The translations under genes and the position numbers were made by a program. From positions 4,999,501 through 5,063,500 of the forward strand of contig NZ_CP108514.1 of NCBI RefSeq assembly GCF_035989305.1: DNA of 64,000 bases. The letters run 5' to 3'. This document shows, one piece after another, positions 24,336 to 32,924 of the stretch. The notes under the pieces are model-generated. The model did no database searches. It was not told the origin of the DNA and saw only the letters and a list, made by a program, of their open reading frames with translations. Origin of the DNA: Streptomyces sp. NBC_01233 (GTDB lineage: Bacteria > Actinomycetota > Actinomycetes > Streptomycetales > Streptomycetaceae). Every line of letters starts with the position of its first letter. Position 1 is the first letter of the stretch.

Positions 24336-25733
24336 GTGACGATTTCTCGCGCGCGCAATGAACGTCTCCGACTCGCCTTGCAGCAGACGGGCCTGACGTA
24401 CGACCAGCTCGCCGCCGACGTCCGCCACATCGCGGCCGAGGCCGGCGAAACTCTCCGCACAAACCGGTCCGCCGTGGCCCACTGGGTCGCCGGGCGACCA
24501 CCGTCCCCTGAGACCGCCGCCTACATTGCGGAAGCCCTGTCCCGCCGCCTCGCGCGGCACCTCACCCCGGCCGATCTCGGCTGGCAGGTGCCCGGACATG
24601 GCAACGGGTCCGACGCCCGGCTTGGGTTGGGCATCGGACCCGATCCAGTGGACATCGTACGGCGAATCGGGGAGGCCGACATCAACCGCCGCAAGATCCT
24701 TACGGGAGCCGCGTACAGCGTCGCCGCCGCTGCCTTGCCCCTTGGCCTCGTCCAGGCAGCGGAAGCACAGGAGCGCGCAACAGGCGCCAAGGGGCGCATG
24801 GTTGGGGAGGGCGACATCGACGCCGTCCGCTCCATGCTCAAGGCGTTCACCGCGATCGACGAGCGCCAAGGCGGACTGCATGGCCGGTCCGCCGTCGTCC
24901 AGTACCTCCGGAGCGACGTCGCCGACCTCACCCGGGCACGGTTCCCGAAGGAGTCCGTACGCGGGGACGCCCTCACGGCCGCGGCCGCCTTCGCGTTCCT
25001 CGCCGGATGGAAGGCATACGACGCCGGCGAACACGGCCTCGCCCAGCGCTACTACCTCCAGAGCCTGGGCCTGACCCGGGAGGCCGACAACCCGCTCCAC
25101 GAGGCGTGGGTGCTGCGGATCATGGCCCACAACGGCATGGACATCGCCCGCCCCGAGCACACGCTGGACCTCGCGGACGCCGCCCTGTCCCTGGCCACCG
25201 GCCGCGCCGAGCCCGGGATGCTGTCCATGTTCGTCGTCTGCCGGGCCCGCGCGCTCGCCGTCGCGGGCCGGGGCGCGGAATCCGTCGCAGAGGTCCGCCG
25301 GGCCCAAGACCTCGCCATCCGGGGCGAGGACGACGTTCTGCCGTACTGGCTCACCCTGTCCGGCTCCCCCCGCGCGGCCGTGGCCTCCCACGCCGCGAAG
25401 GTGTTCCGCGCGCTCAAGGACCACCCCAACGCGGCCAAGCAGTACGCGTCCGCCGGCCGCAGCTACGGCGCCGCAGCACAGGGCGGCCTGTCCCGCATCA
25501 CGGCCCTGTCCCTCGCCTCTCTCGGCAAGGAGCAGGCTGCCCAGGGCCACCTGGAGCAGGCGTGCGGCACGTGGGACCAGGCCCTCACGCACTTCACCGG
25601 GGTGTACTCCGACCGCGCGGTCAAGCAGGTCGGCTCCATCCGCCGGCAGCTCACCGTGTTCGGGCGGCGAGGAGTCGGCGCGGCCTCGCTCCTCGATGAG
25701 CGGGCCCGCTCCTGGCAACTCGCCCACGCCTGA
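24336..25733 (+). CDS. HTH regulator with TPR-like sensor region
   Basis: 465 residues, GTG start. Residues 1-75 are a Cro/C1-type helix-turn-helix (LRLALQQTGLTYDQLAADVRH, TNRSAVAHWVAGRPPSPETAAYIAEALS). After NRRKILTGAAYSVAAAALPLG, a twin-Arg-lacking segment that resembles the remains of a signal peptide, come about 300 residues of paired helices (AFAFLAGWKAYDAGEHGLAQRYY, ALSLASLGKEQAAQGHLEQA), the TPR-like layout of many Streptomyces HTH proteins. It probably controls the divergent operon in response to a bound peptide or protein. Its terminator is split by the IS30 element. Confidence 0.82.
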   Translation: MTISRARNERLRLALQQTGLTYDQLAADVRHIAAEAGETLRTNRSAVAHWVAGRPPSPETAAYIAEALSRRLARHLTPADLGWQVPGHGNGSDARLGLGIGPDPVDIVRRIGEADINRRKILTGAAYSVAAAALPLGLVQAAEAQERATGAKGRMVGEGDIDAVRSMLKAFTAIDERQGGLHGRSAVVQYLRSDVADLTRARFPKESVRGDALTAAAAFAFLAGWKAYDAGEHGLAQRYYLQSLGLTREADNPLHEAWVLRIMAHNGMDIARPEHTLDLADAALSLATGRAEPGMLSMFVVCRARALAVAGRGAESVAEVRRAQDLAIRGEDDVLPYWLTLSGSPRAAVASHAAKVFRALKDHPNAAKQYASAGRSYGAAAQGGLSRITALSLASLGKEQAAQGHLEQACGTWDQALTHFTGVYSDRAVKQVGSIRRQLTVFGRRGVGAASLLDERARSWQLAHA

Positions 25734-25748
25734 CCCAGGCACACGAAA

Positions 25749-25761
25749 ACGCCCCGCTCGG
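25749..25761 (+). terminator. Left arm of a terminator hairpin split by IS30
   Basis: ACGCCCCGCTCGG at 25749-25761 pairs with CCGGTGAGCGGGGCGT at 27240-27255. Joined through one GTT they form a hairpin with an 11-bp outer stem, 15 nt after the regulator stop. The IS30 element occupies the loop. Confidence 0.7.
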
Positions 25762-25764
25762 GTT

Positions 25765-27236
25765 GGCGGATTCTTGGGGTCCTCGCAACACCTGACGGTC
25801 TACGTGCTCGTCAGTAGATCACGCAGGCGCTCGGCTGGGGTTTTCCAGCCGAGCGTTTTGCGGGGCCGGCCGTTGAGTTGCTGGGCGACGTGTTCGAGGT
25901 CTTCGGGGCTGTGCACGGACAGGTCGGTGCTCTTGGGGAAGTACTGCCGTAGCAGGCCGTTGGTGTTCTCGTTCGATCCGCGCTGCCAGGGTGAGTGCGG
26001 GTCGCAGAAGTAGACCGGCACGCCTGTGGCCACGGTGAACTGCTTGTGCGCGGCCATCTCGCAGCCCTGGTCCCAGGTCAGCGAGCCGCGCAGGTGCCCG
26101 GGCAGGGTCTGGATCAAGGGCACCAGCACGTCGCGGACCTCCTCGGCCGTATGCCCGCCGGGCAGATGCCCCAGCATGACGTAGCGGGTGGAGCGCTCGA
26201 CCAGGGTGACGATCGCGCTCTCGCTGCGGGGGCCGACGATCAGATCGCCCTCCCAGTGACCGGGCACTGCCCGGTCCTCGACCTCGGCAGGACGCTCGGA
26301 GATCATCACCATCTCGTCGACGAACCGGCGCGTGCGCTGGTCCGGGCTGCGGTGCGGCTTGCGGCGAGTGCGCCCGGTGCGCAGCGCGGCCGCGACTTCG
26401 CGGCGCAGTCCGCCACGGGCCTGGACGTAGACCGCCTGGTAGATCGTTTCCGGGCTCACGCGCATGCTCTCGTCGTCGGGGAACTCGATGACCAGAGCGT
26501 GGCAGATCTGCTCGGGTGACCACTGTTCCTGCAGCTTTTCCGCGACGAACCGGCGGAGCGGGCCGTCCTGGGCGAGCTTGGAGTCCTTGGGGCGCGACCG
26601 GCTCCTCGCCCATGCCCGCTGGGCCCGGTGCGGCCGGTAGACGCCATCGACCGACCGGGCGTCGATCTCGCGCTTGATCGTGGACGCCGGTCGGCCCAGT
26701 GCCCGTCCGATCGCGCGCAGCGACCGGCCTTCACGGTGCAGATCAGCGATCAGCTCTCGCTCGGTCACCGTGAGAAACCTGGGGTGCAGTTCGGCCTCGA
26801 CCGTTGCGAGGGACGACCTTGAAGAGGTGGCGGCGATGGTGGTCACACCGGTCTTGTAGTCGATGCGGCGCCCGTCAGGATGCAGGCGCGAGTGGCCGAT
26901 CTGCCGGATACCGCGGTCCCAGTCCTCAGCGGTGCGCTCATGGACGCCGGCCTGCGCGGCGGCATCACGGCGCCGGACTCCCGCAGCACGCAGCCGCTCG
27001 TACTCCGCCCGACCGGGGTGGCCGGGCCTGCGAGGCTTGCCGCGACCACGGACTCCGGCCCGGCGTGCCCACCCGAACGCCGTGTTGCGGTTCACTCCGA
27101 CTGCACGAGCCGCAGCAGTGATGCTGCCGTTCTCCCTGTCCAGCGCCTCGAAGAACCTCGCCTTCAGCACCTCGAAATCCACGATCCCCGCAACTCCCTG
27201 AACTCCAGGGTGTTGCGTGGATCATTAGAACCCGCC
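25765..27236. mobile_element. IS30-family insertion sequence in a terminator loop
   Basis: 1472 bp. Imperfect inverted ends begin GGCGGATTCTTGGGGTCC (left) and GGCGGGTTCTAATGATCC (right, inverted); both continue with CGCAACACC after one mismatch. GTT is repeated at 25762-25764 and 27237-27239, a 3-bp target duplication as usual in the family. One intact transposase gene. Confidence 0.82.
25800..27182 (-). CDS. IS30-family transposase, intact
   Basis: 460 residues, GTG start. Two HTH regions: VNRNTAFGWARRAGV near the start and an HTH_38 motif (LTVTERELIADLHREGRS to RPASTIKREI). The DDE core reads GHWEGDLIVGP (Asp), LTWDQGCEMA (Asp) and HSPWQRGSNENTNGLLRQ (Glu). The C-terminal LNGRPRKTLGWKTPAERL is the hallmark of the family. 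No frameshift or stop, so it should be active. Confidence 0.95.
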   Translation of the reverse strand: MDFEVLKARFFEALDRENGSITAAARAVGVNRNTAFGWARRAGVRGRGKPRRPGHPGRAEYERLRAAGVRRRDAAAQAGVHERTAEDWDRGIRQIGHSRLHPDGRRIDYKTGVTTIAATSSRSSLATVEAELHPRFLTVTERELIADLHREGRSLRAIGRALGRPASTIKREIDARSVDGVYRPHRAQRAWARSRSRPKDSKLAQDGPLRRFVAEKLQEQWSPEQICHALVIEFPDDESMRVSPETIYQAVYVQARGGLRREVAAALRTGRTRRKPHRSPDQRTRRFVDEMVMISERPAEVEDRAVPGHWEGDLIVGPRSESAIVTLVERSTRYVMLGHLPGGHTAEEVRDVLVPLIQTLPGHLRGSLTWDQGCEMAAHKQFTVATGVPVYFCDPHSPWQRGSNENTNGLLRQYFPKSTDLSVHSPEDLEHVAQQLNGRPRKTLGWKTPAERLRDLLTST

Positions 27237-27355
27237 GTTCCGGTGAGCGGGGCGTCTCCGTCGGGGCGCGTAGCACTTCAGCAGCATCAGCTTCGGTAAC
27301 TGACGGGCCCACAGTACGCCGCGTGTGCAGGGACGTTCCTGCGACACGAGGCAGA

Positions 27356-27392
27356 GGGCGCCCCGCTCCCGGAGCCGTGGAGCGGGACGCCC
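27356..27392 (-). terminator. Terminator at the end of the phage late operon
   Basis: GGGCG-CCCCGCTCC pairs with GGAGCGGG-A-CGCCC, 13 bp with one bulged A, starting 5 nt after the holin-candidate stop. Confidence 0.75.
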
Positions 27393-27396
27393 GGTC

Positions 27397-27765
27397 TCAG
27401 GACGGGGCGCCGGGGTCCGGGGGCGGGCAGTCCGGCTCCGTGTGGTCCGGGCACAGCCGCCGCAGCCGCGTGTTCGCCTGGTCCACGGCGTCCCGGAGGC
27501 TGCCGCCGTCGTTGGGGTGGAGCTCGTGCACCACGCCGTTCAGCCGGGTCTCGATCCCGCTGACCCTCTCCATCACTCCGGGCCGGGCCGGGACTCCGGG
27601 GCGCTCCGGCTCCCCGTACCAGTCGTCCATGAACTGGTCCACGCGGCGCCCGATCCGGGCGACCCCTCGCCCGGCCCGCCACGCTATGCCGCCCAGGCCG
27701 GCGAGGAGCGTCACCGCCCCGCCCCAGACCAGGACGGTGTCCAGCCACCCGATTCCTGTGCCCAC
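27397..27765 (-). CDS. Phage membrane protein, holin candidate
   Basis: 122 residues. One hydrophobic segment near the N-terminus (LDTVLVWGGAVTLLAGLGGIAW) is followed by a charged helical tail with a coiled-coil-like part (VMERVSGIETRLNGVVHEL) and a Pro/Asp-rich end. A small membrane protein directly after the endolysin gene (13 nt) is the usual place of an actinophage holin or lysis regulator. No holin family signature is visible. Confidence 0.65.
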   Translation of the reverse strand: MGTGIGWLDTVLVWGGAVTLLAGLGGIAWRAGRGVARIGRRVDQFMDDWYGEPERPGVPARPGVMERVSGIETRLNGVVHELHPNDGGSLRDAVDQANTRLRRLCPDHTEPDCPPPDPGAPS

Positions 27766-27778
27766 CTCGTCACCTCCC

Positions 27779-28699
27779 TTACGCGGCCACGTCGAAGCCG
27801 CGGCGGTCGCCGAGGCGCTTGAGGCTGGTCATGCCCGGGGTGCCGTCGGCCGCCTGACCCGGCGCCCGCCCCTTGTACCCCAGGCGCTCCTGCCACCGGC
27901 TGTAGGCGGCCACGGTCTCCCAGCCGTAATGCCCGTCGCTCCACCTCTTGGACAGCAGCCCCTCGTCCACGAGGGCGGTCTCCACGATCCGCGTCCCGGC
28001 GTAGGACACCGGGGCACCCGGCCTGTAGCGGTCTGCCAGGGCCGCAGCGACGAGGAGGGACAGGTCCACCCTGGGACGCTGCGGGACCGGCAGAGGGCCA
28101 GGCACAGCCGTGCCGAGGCGGCCGGCGACCCGCTCCCGCATCCAGTCCATGCCGAATCCCTTGGGGTCCGGCTTCCCGGGCTGCCACTCCAGGTGACCCA
28201 GGACGGACCCGGCGCCCCAGTCGTGGAACCGGCACAGTGCGGCAGACACCCGCTCGATCGCGTCCAGTTGCACGTCCGGCCACGGGTCCTCGCCGTCCCC
28301 GTAGTTCTCGCACTCGAACCCGTAGAACGCCCTGTTGCCGTCGACAGTGGCCTCGTCGTCCTTCGGCAGGCGCGTCTCAGCGATCACCGCCCGCAGCACG
28401 TCCGGGTCACCGAGTCCGGCGTGATTCGCGCGCCCGTGGCCCACCAGGTGGACCGTGCCGTCCTTCGCGATGACCCCGTGGCACAGCGGCCCGGGAAGAC
28501 CTGAGTACCCGTCCCGGCACATCGCCACGGTGTGCGCGGTGCCCCGCGTCACGGTGTGGTGGATCATCACGCCGTGGACCGCGCCCCACGGACCCATGTG
28601 GTTCCGGTTCCGGGAGCGCCAGGCCCCGACCTCCACGACGTGCAGGCCCTCGCCGCGCAGCGCGCGCAGGAGCTGGTCCGCTCCGATCGGCGGGGCCAT
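27779..28699 (-). CDS. Endolysin: N-acetylmuramoyl-L-alanine amidase with peptidoglycan-binding tail
   Basis: 306 residues; the ATG at 28699 overlaps the previous stop by one base (TGATG). Residues 30-200 are an Amidase_2 domain with zinc ligands in VMIHHTVTRG and the later GHLEWQPGKPDPKGF, and a central FYGFECENYGDG. Residues about 230-306 (LVDEGLLSKRWSDGHYGWETV, TSLKRLGDRRGF) form a wall-binding domain built from short helices. It cuts the amide bond between muramic acid and the stem peptide at the end of infection. No signal peptide, so it needs a holin. Confidence 0.9.
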   Translation of the reverse strand: MAPPIGADQLLRALRGEGLHVVEVGAWRSRNRNHMGPWGAVHGVMIHHTVTRGTAHTVAMCRDGYSGLPGPLCHGVIAKDGTVHLVGHGRANHAGLGDPDVLRAVIAETRLPKDDEATVDGNRAFYGFECENYGDGEDPWPDVQLDAIERVSAALCRFHDWGAGSVLGHLEWQPGKPDPKGFGMDWMRERVAGRLGTAVPGPLPVPQRPRVDLSLLVAAALADRYRPGAPVSYAGTRIVETALVDEGLLSKRWSDGHYGWETVAAYSRWQERLGYKGRAPGQAADGTPGMTSLKRLGDRRGFDVAA

Positions 28700-28965
28700 C
28701 AGACGCGCTCCGGCCAGTGCCAGGACCCGGCGAGCATCCCGGCCTCGTCGGCGTACACGGAGCCCCCGGCGGCGAGCGGGTGGAAGAACTGCCCGGTGGG
28801 GTTGAGCACGACCAGGCCGACGCGACCGGGGTCCTCCTGGTCGACCTCGGTCACGGTCGCGGCCCGGCACGCGGGCGGGAACGCCTGGGAGCCGTCGCTA
28901 CGCACGGGGGTGCCGTGGGACACGTAGTGGACGGTCCGCCCTACGGACGCGGTTGGTTGGGACAT
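28699..28965 (-). CDS. Small phage protein, 88 aa
   Basis: The ATG at 28965 follows GGAG by 6 nt. The product has TVHYVSHGTP, ATVTEVDQEDPGRVGLVVLNPTGQFFHPL and ends GSWHWPERV, a compact beta-rich protein. Similar small proteins are common before endolysin genes in Streptomyces phages; function unknown. The open frame upstream runs through the TGTCC repeats and is not taken as coding. Confidence 0.65.
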   Translation of the reverse strand: MSQPTASVGRTVHYVSHGTPVRSDGSQAFPPACRAATVTEVDQEDPGRVGLVVLNPTGQFFHPLAAGGSVYADEAGMLAGSWHWPERV

Positions 28966-28969
28966 GGGC

Positions 28970-29222
28970 ATCTCCAGGGTGCGGACAGGGGTGTCCGGGC
29001 ACTGTCCGGACACTGGGTTAGGACAGGGAGGACAGGTGTCCGCCCTGGTGGTCTCAGGCCCGGACACGAGGCCGGTGACCTGCACGGACACCGGGCGGAC
29101 ACTGTCCGCGCAGGGGTGTCCGCAGGGTGTCCCCGCTGGGGTGTCCTCGACGCCCGGCAGGACACTGCACGGACAGGGGTGTCCGGGGGTGTCCTCCGGT
29201 GTCCGGGGACAGGTCAGCCGGC
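28970..29222. repeat. Dense TGTCC/GGACA repeat region
   Basis: Within about 250 nt, TGTCC or its complement GGACA appears more than twenty times, many as GTGTCCG or CGGACA and some as palindromes (CTGTCCGGACAC). It separates the Gly-rich fibre gene from the lysis genes. No supported reading frame. The same words recur inside the coding sequence at about 56080-56180. Confidence 0.75.
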
Positions 29223-30200
29223 TCATCCGTACAGCTCCAGGATCACGATGCCGCCGCCCCCAGCACGGCCCGCCTGGGCGACGCCGTTTGCCGAGTTGCT
29301 GCCTCCCGCGCCTCCGCCGAAGCCGCGCGGCACGATGCCCACACCGGCAGTCGACCGCGACGCACCGCCGTGGCCGAGGTGGGACTCCCCACCGGCGCCG
29401 CCGATACCGGCGCTGCCGGTCAGCCGGATGGCGCCCGTCCCGGACCCGCCGCCCGAGTTGTAGTAGCCGCCGGACCCGGCCGCAGGGCCAGCCGTCCCGG
29501 TCGCGGTCGTCCCGGTCGAACCCGAGGGCATCGACGCCGGAGACCCGGCACCGCCGAGGGCGTTCAAGAGCGCCCCGAAGCTGGAGTTACCGCCCGCCCC
29601 GCCACCACCGTTCACGGCACCGGCAGCGGCACCGCCCGCCCCCACCGTCACGGTCACCGGGCCCCCGAGCGCGGCCACCTCGTACAGGCCCTCCCCGTAG
29701 CCGCCGCCCGCGCCGCCTGCCCGCCAAATCGACTGGTTCGCCGCAGCAGCGGCCCCGGCCGACCCGCCCCCGCCTGCCTGCACCTTCGCCCGGACCCGGG
29801 CCAGCCACGGGTACGCCGCCGGATCGAACTGGTACGTCCCCGGCGTGCCGTACGTGACGACCTCCCGCAGCCCCATCGTCCCGGGCTTGAGGCAGATGTC
29901 GCCCTCGTCGTTGGTCGTGAAGTATTCGGTGCACAGGGCGATCGGGTCACCGCCGCCGCTGAACACGAACAGCCCGTTGTCGGACCCGAAGGTCGCCGCG
30001 TTGCCCCCGTCCAGCGACAGGTTGATGCTGATCGTCCCGCTCGCCGGGTCGAAGGTGATCCCGGGCCCGGCCTGGATCAGCTCCTCCAGGTCCACGCTCA
30101 CCACGAACGGCGAGGACGCCGACCCGTTCCCCGAGACGTTGACCGCCCCCGCGCCCTCAAGCGCGCAGGAGCATCCCCCCTGGCATCCACATCTGGCCAC
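29223..30200 (-). CDS. Gly-rich tail fibre/receptor-binding candidate
   Basis: 325 residues from the GTG at 30200 (AGGGA upstream). The start is Cys-rich (VARCGCQGGCSCAL). It leads into a beta segment (VNVSGNGSASSPFVVSVD, GITFDPASGTISINLSL) that closely resembles the start of the fibre at 41757-43760. Residues from about 130 are Gly-rich (GGAGGGYGEGLYEV, VTVTVGAGGAAAGAVNGGGG), the polyglycine-helix style of phage receptor-binding tips. Position at the end of the tail module supports a role in host contact. Confidence 0.75.
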   Translation of the reverse strand: MARCGCQGGCSCALEGAGAVNVSGNGSASSPFVVSVDLEELIQAGPGITFDPASGTISINLSLDGGNAATFGSDNGLFVFSGGGDPIALCTEYFTTNDEGDICLKPGTMGLREVVTYGTPGTYQFDPAAYPWLARVRAKVQAGGGGSAGAAAAANQSIWRAGGAGGGYGEGLYEVAALGGPVTVTVGAGGAAAGAVNGGGGAGGNSSFGALLNALGGAGSPASMPSGSTGTTATGTAGPAAGSGGYYNSGGGSGTGAIRLTGSAGIGGAGGESHLGHGGASRSTAGVGIVPRGFGGGAGGSNSANGVAQAGRAGGGGIVILELYG

Positions 30201-30202
30201 GC

Positions 30203-30529
30203 CTATCCCTGCCTCTCCGGTGTCTCGGTCTCGTCGCCCTGGTCCTGGTCCTGGCCCTCGTCGTCCTGGTCCTCGTCGACCTCGTCCAGGGGCGGGCACT
30301 GCCCCCGGCAACGGCCCAGGCACCCGCACGGCAGCCGCGACGGGCGGACCTGCTGCCCTGGGGGCGCGGAGAGGTCCACGTCGACCTGCTGACCGTCGAT
30401 CCACCCCCACCCGGTGAAGGCGCTCAGGCCGCCGGGCGAGGCCTGCGCGGAGCGGCCCAGGGCCCGCTGGGTGGAGGTGATCGCGCGCACGGTGCGCTGC
30501 GCTGCACGCTGTCCAGGAAGGGCGCTCAC
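30203..30529 (-). CDS. Small acidic Cys-containing phage protein, 108 aa
   Basis: GTG at 30529 overlaps the previous stop by GTGA. The N-terminal half is basic (QRAAQRTVRAITSTQRALGR). A GWGWIDGQQVDVDLSAPPGQQ segment follows, then four Cys (LPCGCLGRCRGQCPP), then an acidic tail rich in Asp, Glu and Gln. Placed between tail proteins and the fibre; role unknown. Confidence 0.65.
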   Translation of the reverse strand: MSALPGQRAAQRTVRAITSTQRALGRSAQASPGGLSAFTGWGWIDGQQVDVDLSAPPGQQVRPSRLPCGCLGRCRGQCPPLDEVDEDQDDEGQDQDQGDETETPERQG

Positions 30530-31689
30530 GGGGGGTCTCCTACGAACGGGTCGCCGAGCGGGATGAGGCTGATTCCGACGTTCTCGCCGTTGTCGCCCCA
30601 GTCGACATCCACGTCGGACAGGCGGTACGGCTGGGACGCCCCCATGCACATGCCGGTCGCGGCGACGTCGATCCGCACCCCCGGCACGAGCTGCCTCATG
30701 GACACCGGGGCGGTCACGGCCAGGCCGGCGCCGTCCGGGATACGCAGCGACGTCGGCACGGGGTTGCGGCCGGTGTAGGAGCCGCGCGCGATCTGCCACA
30801 GGTCATAGGCCGTCAGGCCCTCGGCCGTGGTGCGGATCAGCACGTCCAGCCGCCCGTACACCGAGGACACGACACCGGACACCCCGAACTGGGAGCCCGT
30901 GATGTCCTGGTCCTCTTGGTTGGACACCCACACCAGGGAGGCCGCGTTCGTGCCGTCCCGCACGATCTCGACGTCGCCGGCGAACGAGTCGAGCGTCAGC
31001 CGGGCCTGGGCCGGGTCGGCGGTCGTCTGCGGCCGGCCGAGGATCAGCGCGCGCCCCACGGTGGTGTACTCCAGGCCACGAGGCACGAGCTCGTCGTCCA
31101 GGATGCGCAGGATGGGGACGATCCAGATCTCGTTATCGAGGCTGCCGTCCTTCTCGAACCGCGCGTTCACGGTGTCGTCCTGGCGGACGATGTAGGGCAG
31201 CATCTCCGGCCAGTCCGGTTGGGACGCGAACAGTCCACCGGCCAGGTTCTCCGTGATGATGGCCTCCGCGATCTCCTGGATCGGGCCCTGGTGCTTCGGG
31301 TCGGCCTGGTTGGCGGACACGTACCGCAGCAGCGTGGTGTTGACCGTGCGCGCCAGCCACTCCGTGACGTCCCGGGCCTCGATCACGAACCGCGTCCGGT
31401 TCTCCGTCACCCGGAACACCGGCCCCTGCCACACCAGCTCCGCGTCCCGGTAGATGGACAGCTCATGGGCGAACGGCTCGACCTTGCCCAGCAGGCCGCA
31501 GCACTCCGCCCCCGCCGCTCCCTTGGCGATCGTGATGGACGCCTCGCTCGTGTCGTTCAGCGTCCGGTTCCAGGAGACGGCCGTCAGCGACGACACCCCG
31601 GGGGAGGTGAACGGCAGCGACCCGCCGCGCCAGTGGATGACGGCCCGGTACTCCTGCGGGCACCCGAGGACAGCCACGTCAGCCCACAT
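30526..31689 (-). CDS. Minor tail protein (tail-tip)
   Basis: 387 residues; the ATG at 31689 overlaps the preceding gene by 11 nt. It has WRGGSLPFTSPGVSSLTAVSWNR near the N-terminus, a middle FVIEARDVTEWLARTVNTTLLRY and a C-terminal RQLVPGVRIDVAATGM region with beta-rich composition. This is the size and layout of the second tail-tip protein of siphoviruses (Tal-like baseplate hub family). Follows the likely distal tail protein. Confidence 0.72.
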   Translation of the reverse strand: MWADVAVLGCPQEYRAVIHWRGGSLPFTSPGVSSLTAVSWNRTLNDTSEASITIAKGAAGAECCGLLGKVEPFAHELSIYRDAELVWQGPVFRVTENRTRFVIEARDVTEWLARTVNTTLLRYVSANQADPKHQGPIQEIAEAIITENLAGGLFASQPDWPEMLPYIVRQDDTVNARFEKDGSLDNEIWIVPILRILDDELVPRGLEYTTVGRALILGRPQTTADPAQARLTLDSFAGDVEIVRDGTNAASLVWVSNQEDQDITGSQFGVSGVVSSVYGRLDVLIRTTAEGLTAYDLWQIARGSYTGRNPVPTSLRIPDGAGLAVTAPVSMRQLVPGVRIDVAATGMCMGASQPYRLSDVDVDWGDNGENVGISLIPLGDPFVGDPP

Positions 31690-32920
31690 CCGATCGCGGA
31701 ACGAGGAGCACCCGGGCACGCGCGTCAGCGGCCGTCGTCGCGGAGGTGGACAGGATCTCGATGCACACACCGGTCGGGCACGAAAACACCGGCCACTCGA
31801 AGGACTGGCCCAGCGGCCCGTAAAGGATCGGCGCGCTGGTCGAGGAGTCCAGCGACCCGGACGAGCACTCGACCTCCGCCGTCTGCGTCCGGCCGTCCAC
31901 GATGAGCTTCGCCCCGGCAGGCAGGTAAGGGATCTGGATGTCTGTGCACGCGCTACAGGGGTCCGCGACGTCCATGCAGTCCCCGCCCAGGGGGTTCGCC
32001 CAGAAACGCACCACGAGGCGACGCAGCGCCGTGGCGCCGGTCTCCAGCTCCAGGACCGGCACTGCCTCCAGCCACTCCGGCTGATCCTGCGGGGACAGTG
32101 CCACCACGGACCGCCGGAACTCCGCCGGCCCCGTCGGGTAACAGGCGTCCACCGGCACCGGCGCCCGGATCGGCAGCGGCGGCAGAGGACACAGCGGGTC
32201 CTCGAGGCAGGGGTCTGCCTCCACGCAGTCCCCATAGATCTCATCCGGGTCGAACGTGATCAGCGCGCCGTCCGCGAGGTCCACCCAGTCCGTGAGGGTC
32301 TGCAGCGGCTCCCGGAAGATGTACGGCACCCCGGCGGCCAGGGTGAACGTCGCCTCCGCGATGATCCCCTCCGGGTAGTACCGGGTGGTGGTGATCTCCG
32401 GCCCGGACAGCAGCCCGACGCCGAACAGGTGCCGCAGCTCCCCCAGGCCGGTACCGGTCGGGCAGCACGCGAACACCCCCAGCTCCTCGCCCGCGCAGCT
32501 CCCCTCACACGGGGCACCGCGCAGCGCAGAGGCGAGCCACTCCAGCGCGTAGGCCAGGGCGCACTCGTCCAGCGCCAGCAGGAGCACGGTGTACGAGATC
32601 TCCCGGTGGGAGCGGCGCGCGACCCCCAGCGCGGCGCCGTCCCCGACGAGCTGCACCGGGTCACGGGACAGGGTGGACCGCGAGAACCCGGAGACGCTCA
32701 ACCCCATGACGCCGAGGAAGTCCGCGGACTCCGGGACGGCCGAGTCGTACCAGGGCGCAGGGTCGCTCACCGGGTCCGCGTACGGGGCATCGTTCAGCGC
32801 GGTCGCGATGTCCGGGCACGGGTCACAGCTCGTGAGCAGGCACACCGGCTCCGCGTAGGCCGCGGCCCGCGCGGAGTTGATGATCTCCGTACACCCGAAG
32901 TCGGCGTAATCCACGATCAC
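31679..32920 (-). CDS. Minor tail protein, probable distal tail component
   Basis: 413 residues from the GTG at 32920 (GGGGGTG upstream), 4 nt after the tape measure stop. Beta-rich, with many Cys (CLLTSCDPCPD, CEGSCAGEELGVFACC, CLEDPLCPLPP). The place directly after the tape measure is that of the distal tail protein, which forms the ring ending the tube. The Cys content is high for that family; assignment is by position. Confidence 0.7.
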   Translation of the reverse strand: MIVDYADFGCTEIINSARAAAYAEPVCLLTSCDPCPDIATALNDAPYADPVSDPAPWYDSAVPESADFLGVMGLSVSGFSRSTLSRDPVQLVGDGAALGVARRSHREISYTVLLLALDECALAYALEWLASALRGAPCEGSCAGEELGVFACCPTGTGLGELRHLFGVGLLSGPEITTTRYYPEGIIAEATFTLAAGVPYIFREPLQTLTDWVDLADGALITFDPDEIYGDCVEADPCLEDPLCPLPPLPIRAPVPVDACYPTGPAEFRRSVVALSPQDQPEWLEAVPVLELETGATALRRLVVRFWANPLGGDCMDVADPCSACTDIQIPYLPAGAKLIVDGRTQTAEVECSSGSLDSSTSAPILYGPLGQSFEWPVFSCPTGVCIEILSTSATTAADARARVLLVPRSDVG

Positions 32921-32924
32921 GTCG

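Noticed and set aside
28970..29226. N-terminal extension of the 88-aa phage protein (MSRLTCPRTPEDTPG...)
   Set aside because: The frame only translates the TGTCC repeats; a proper ribosome site exists at 28965.
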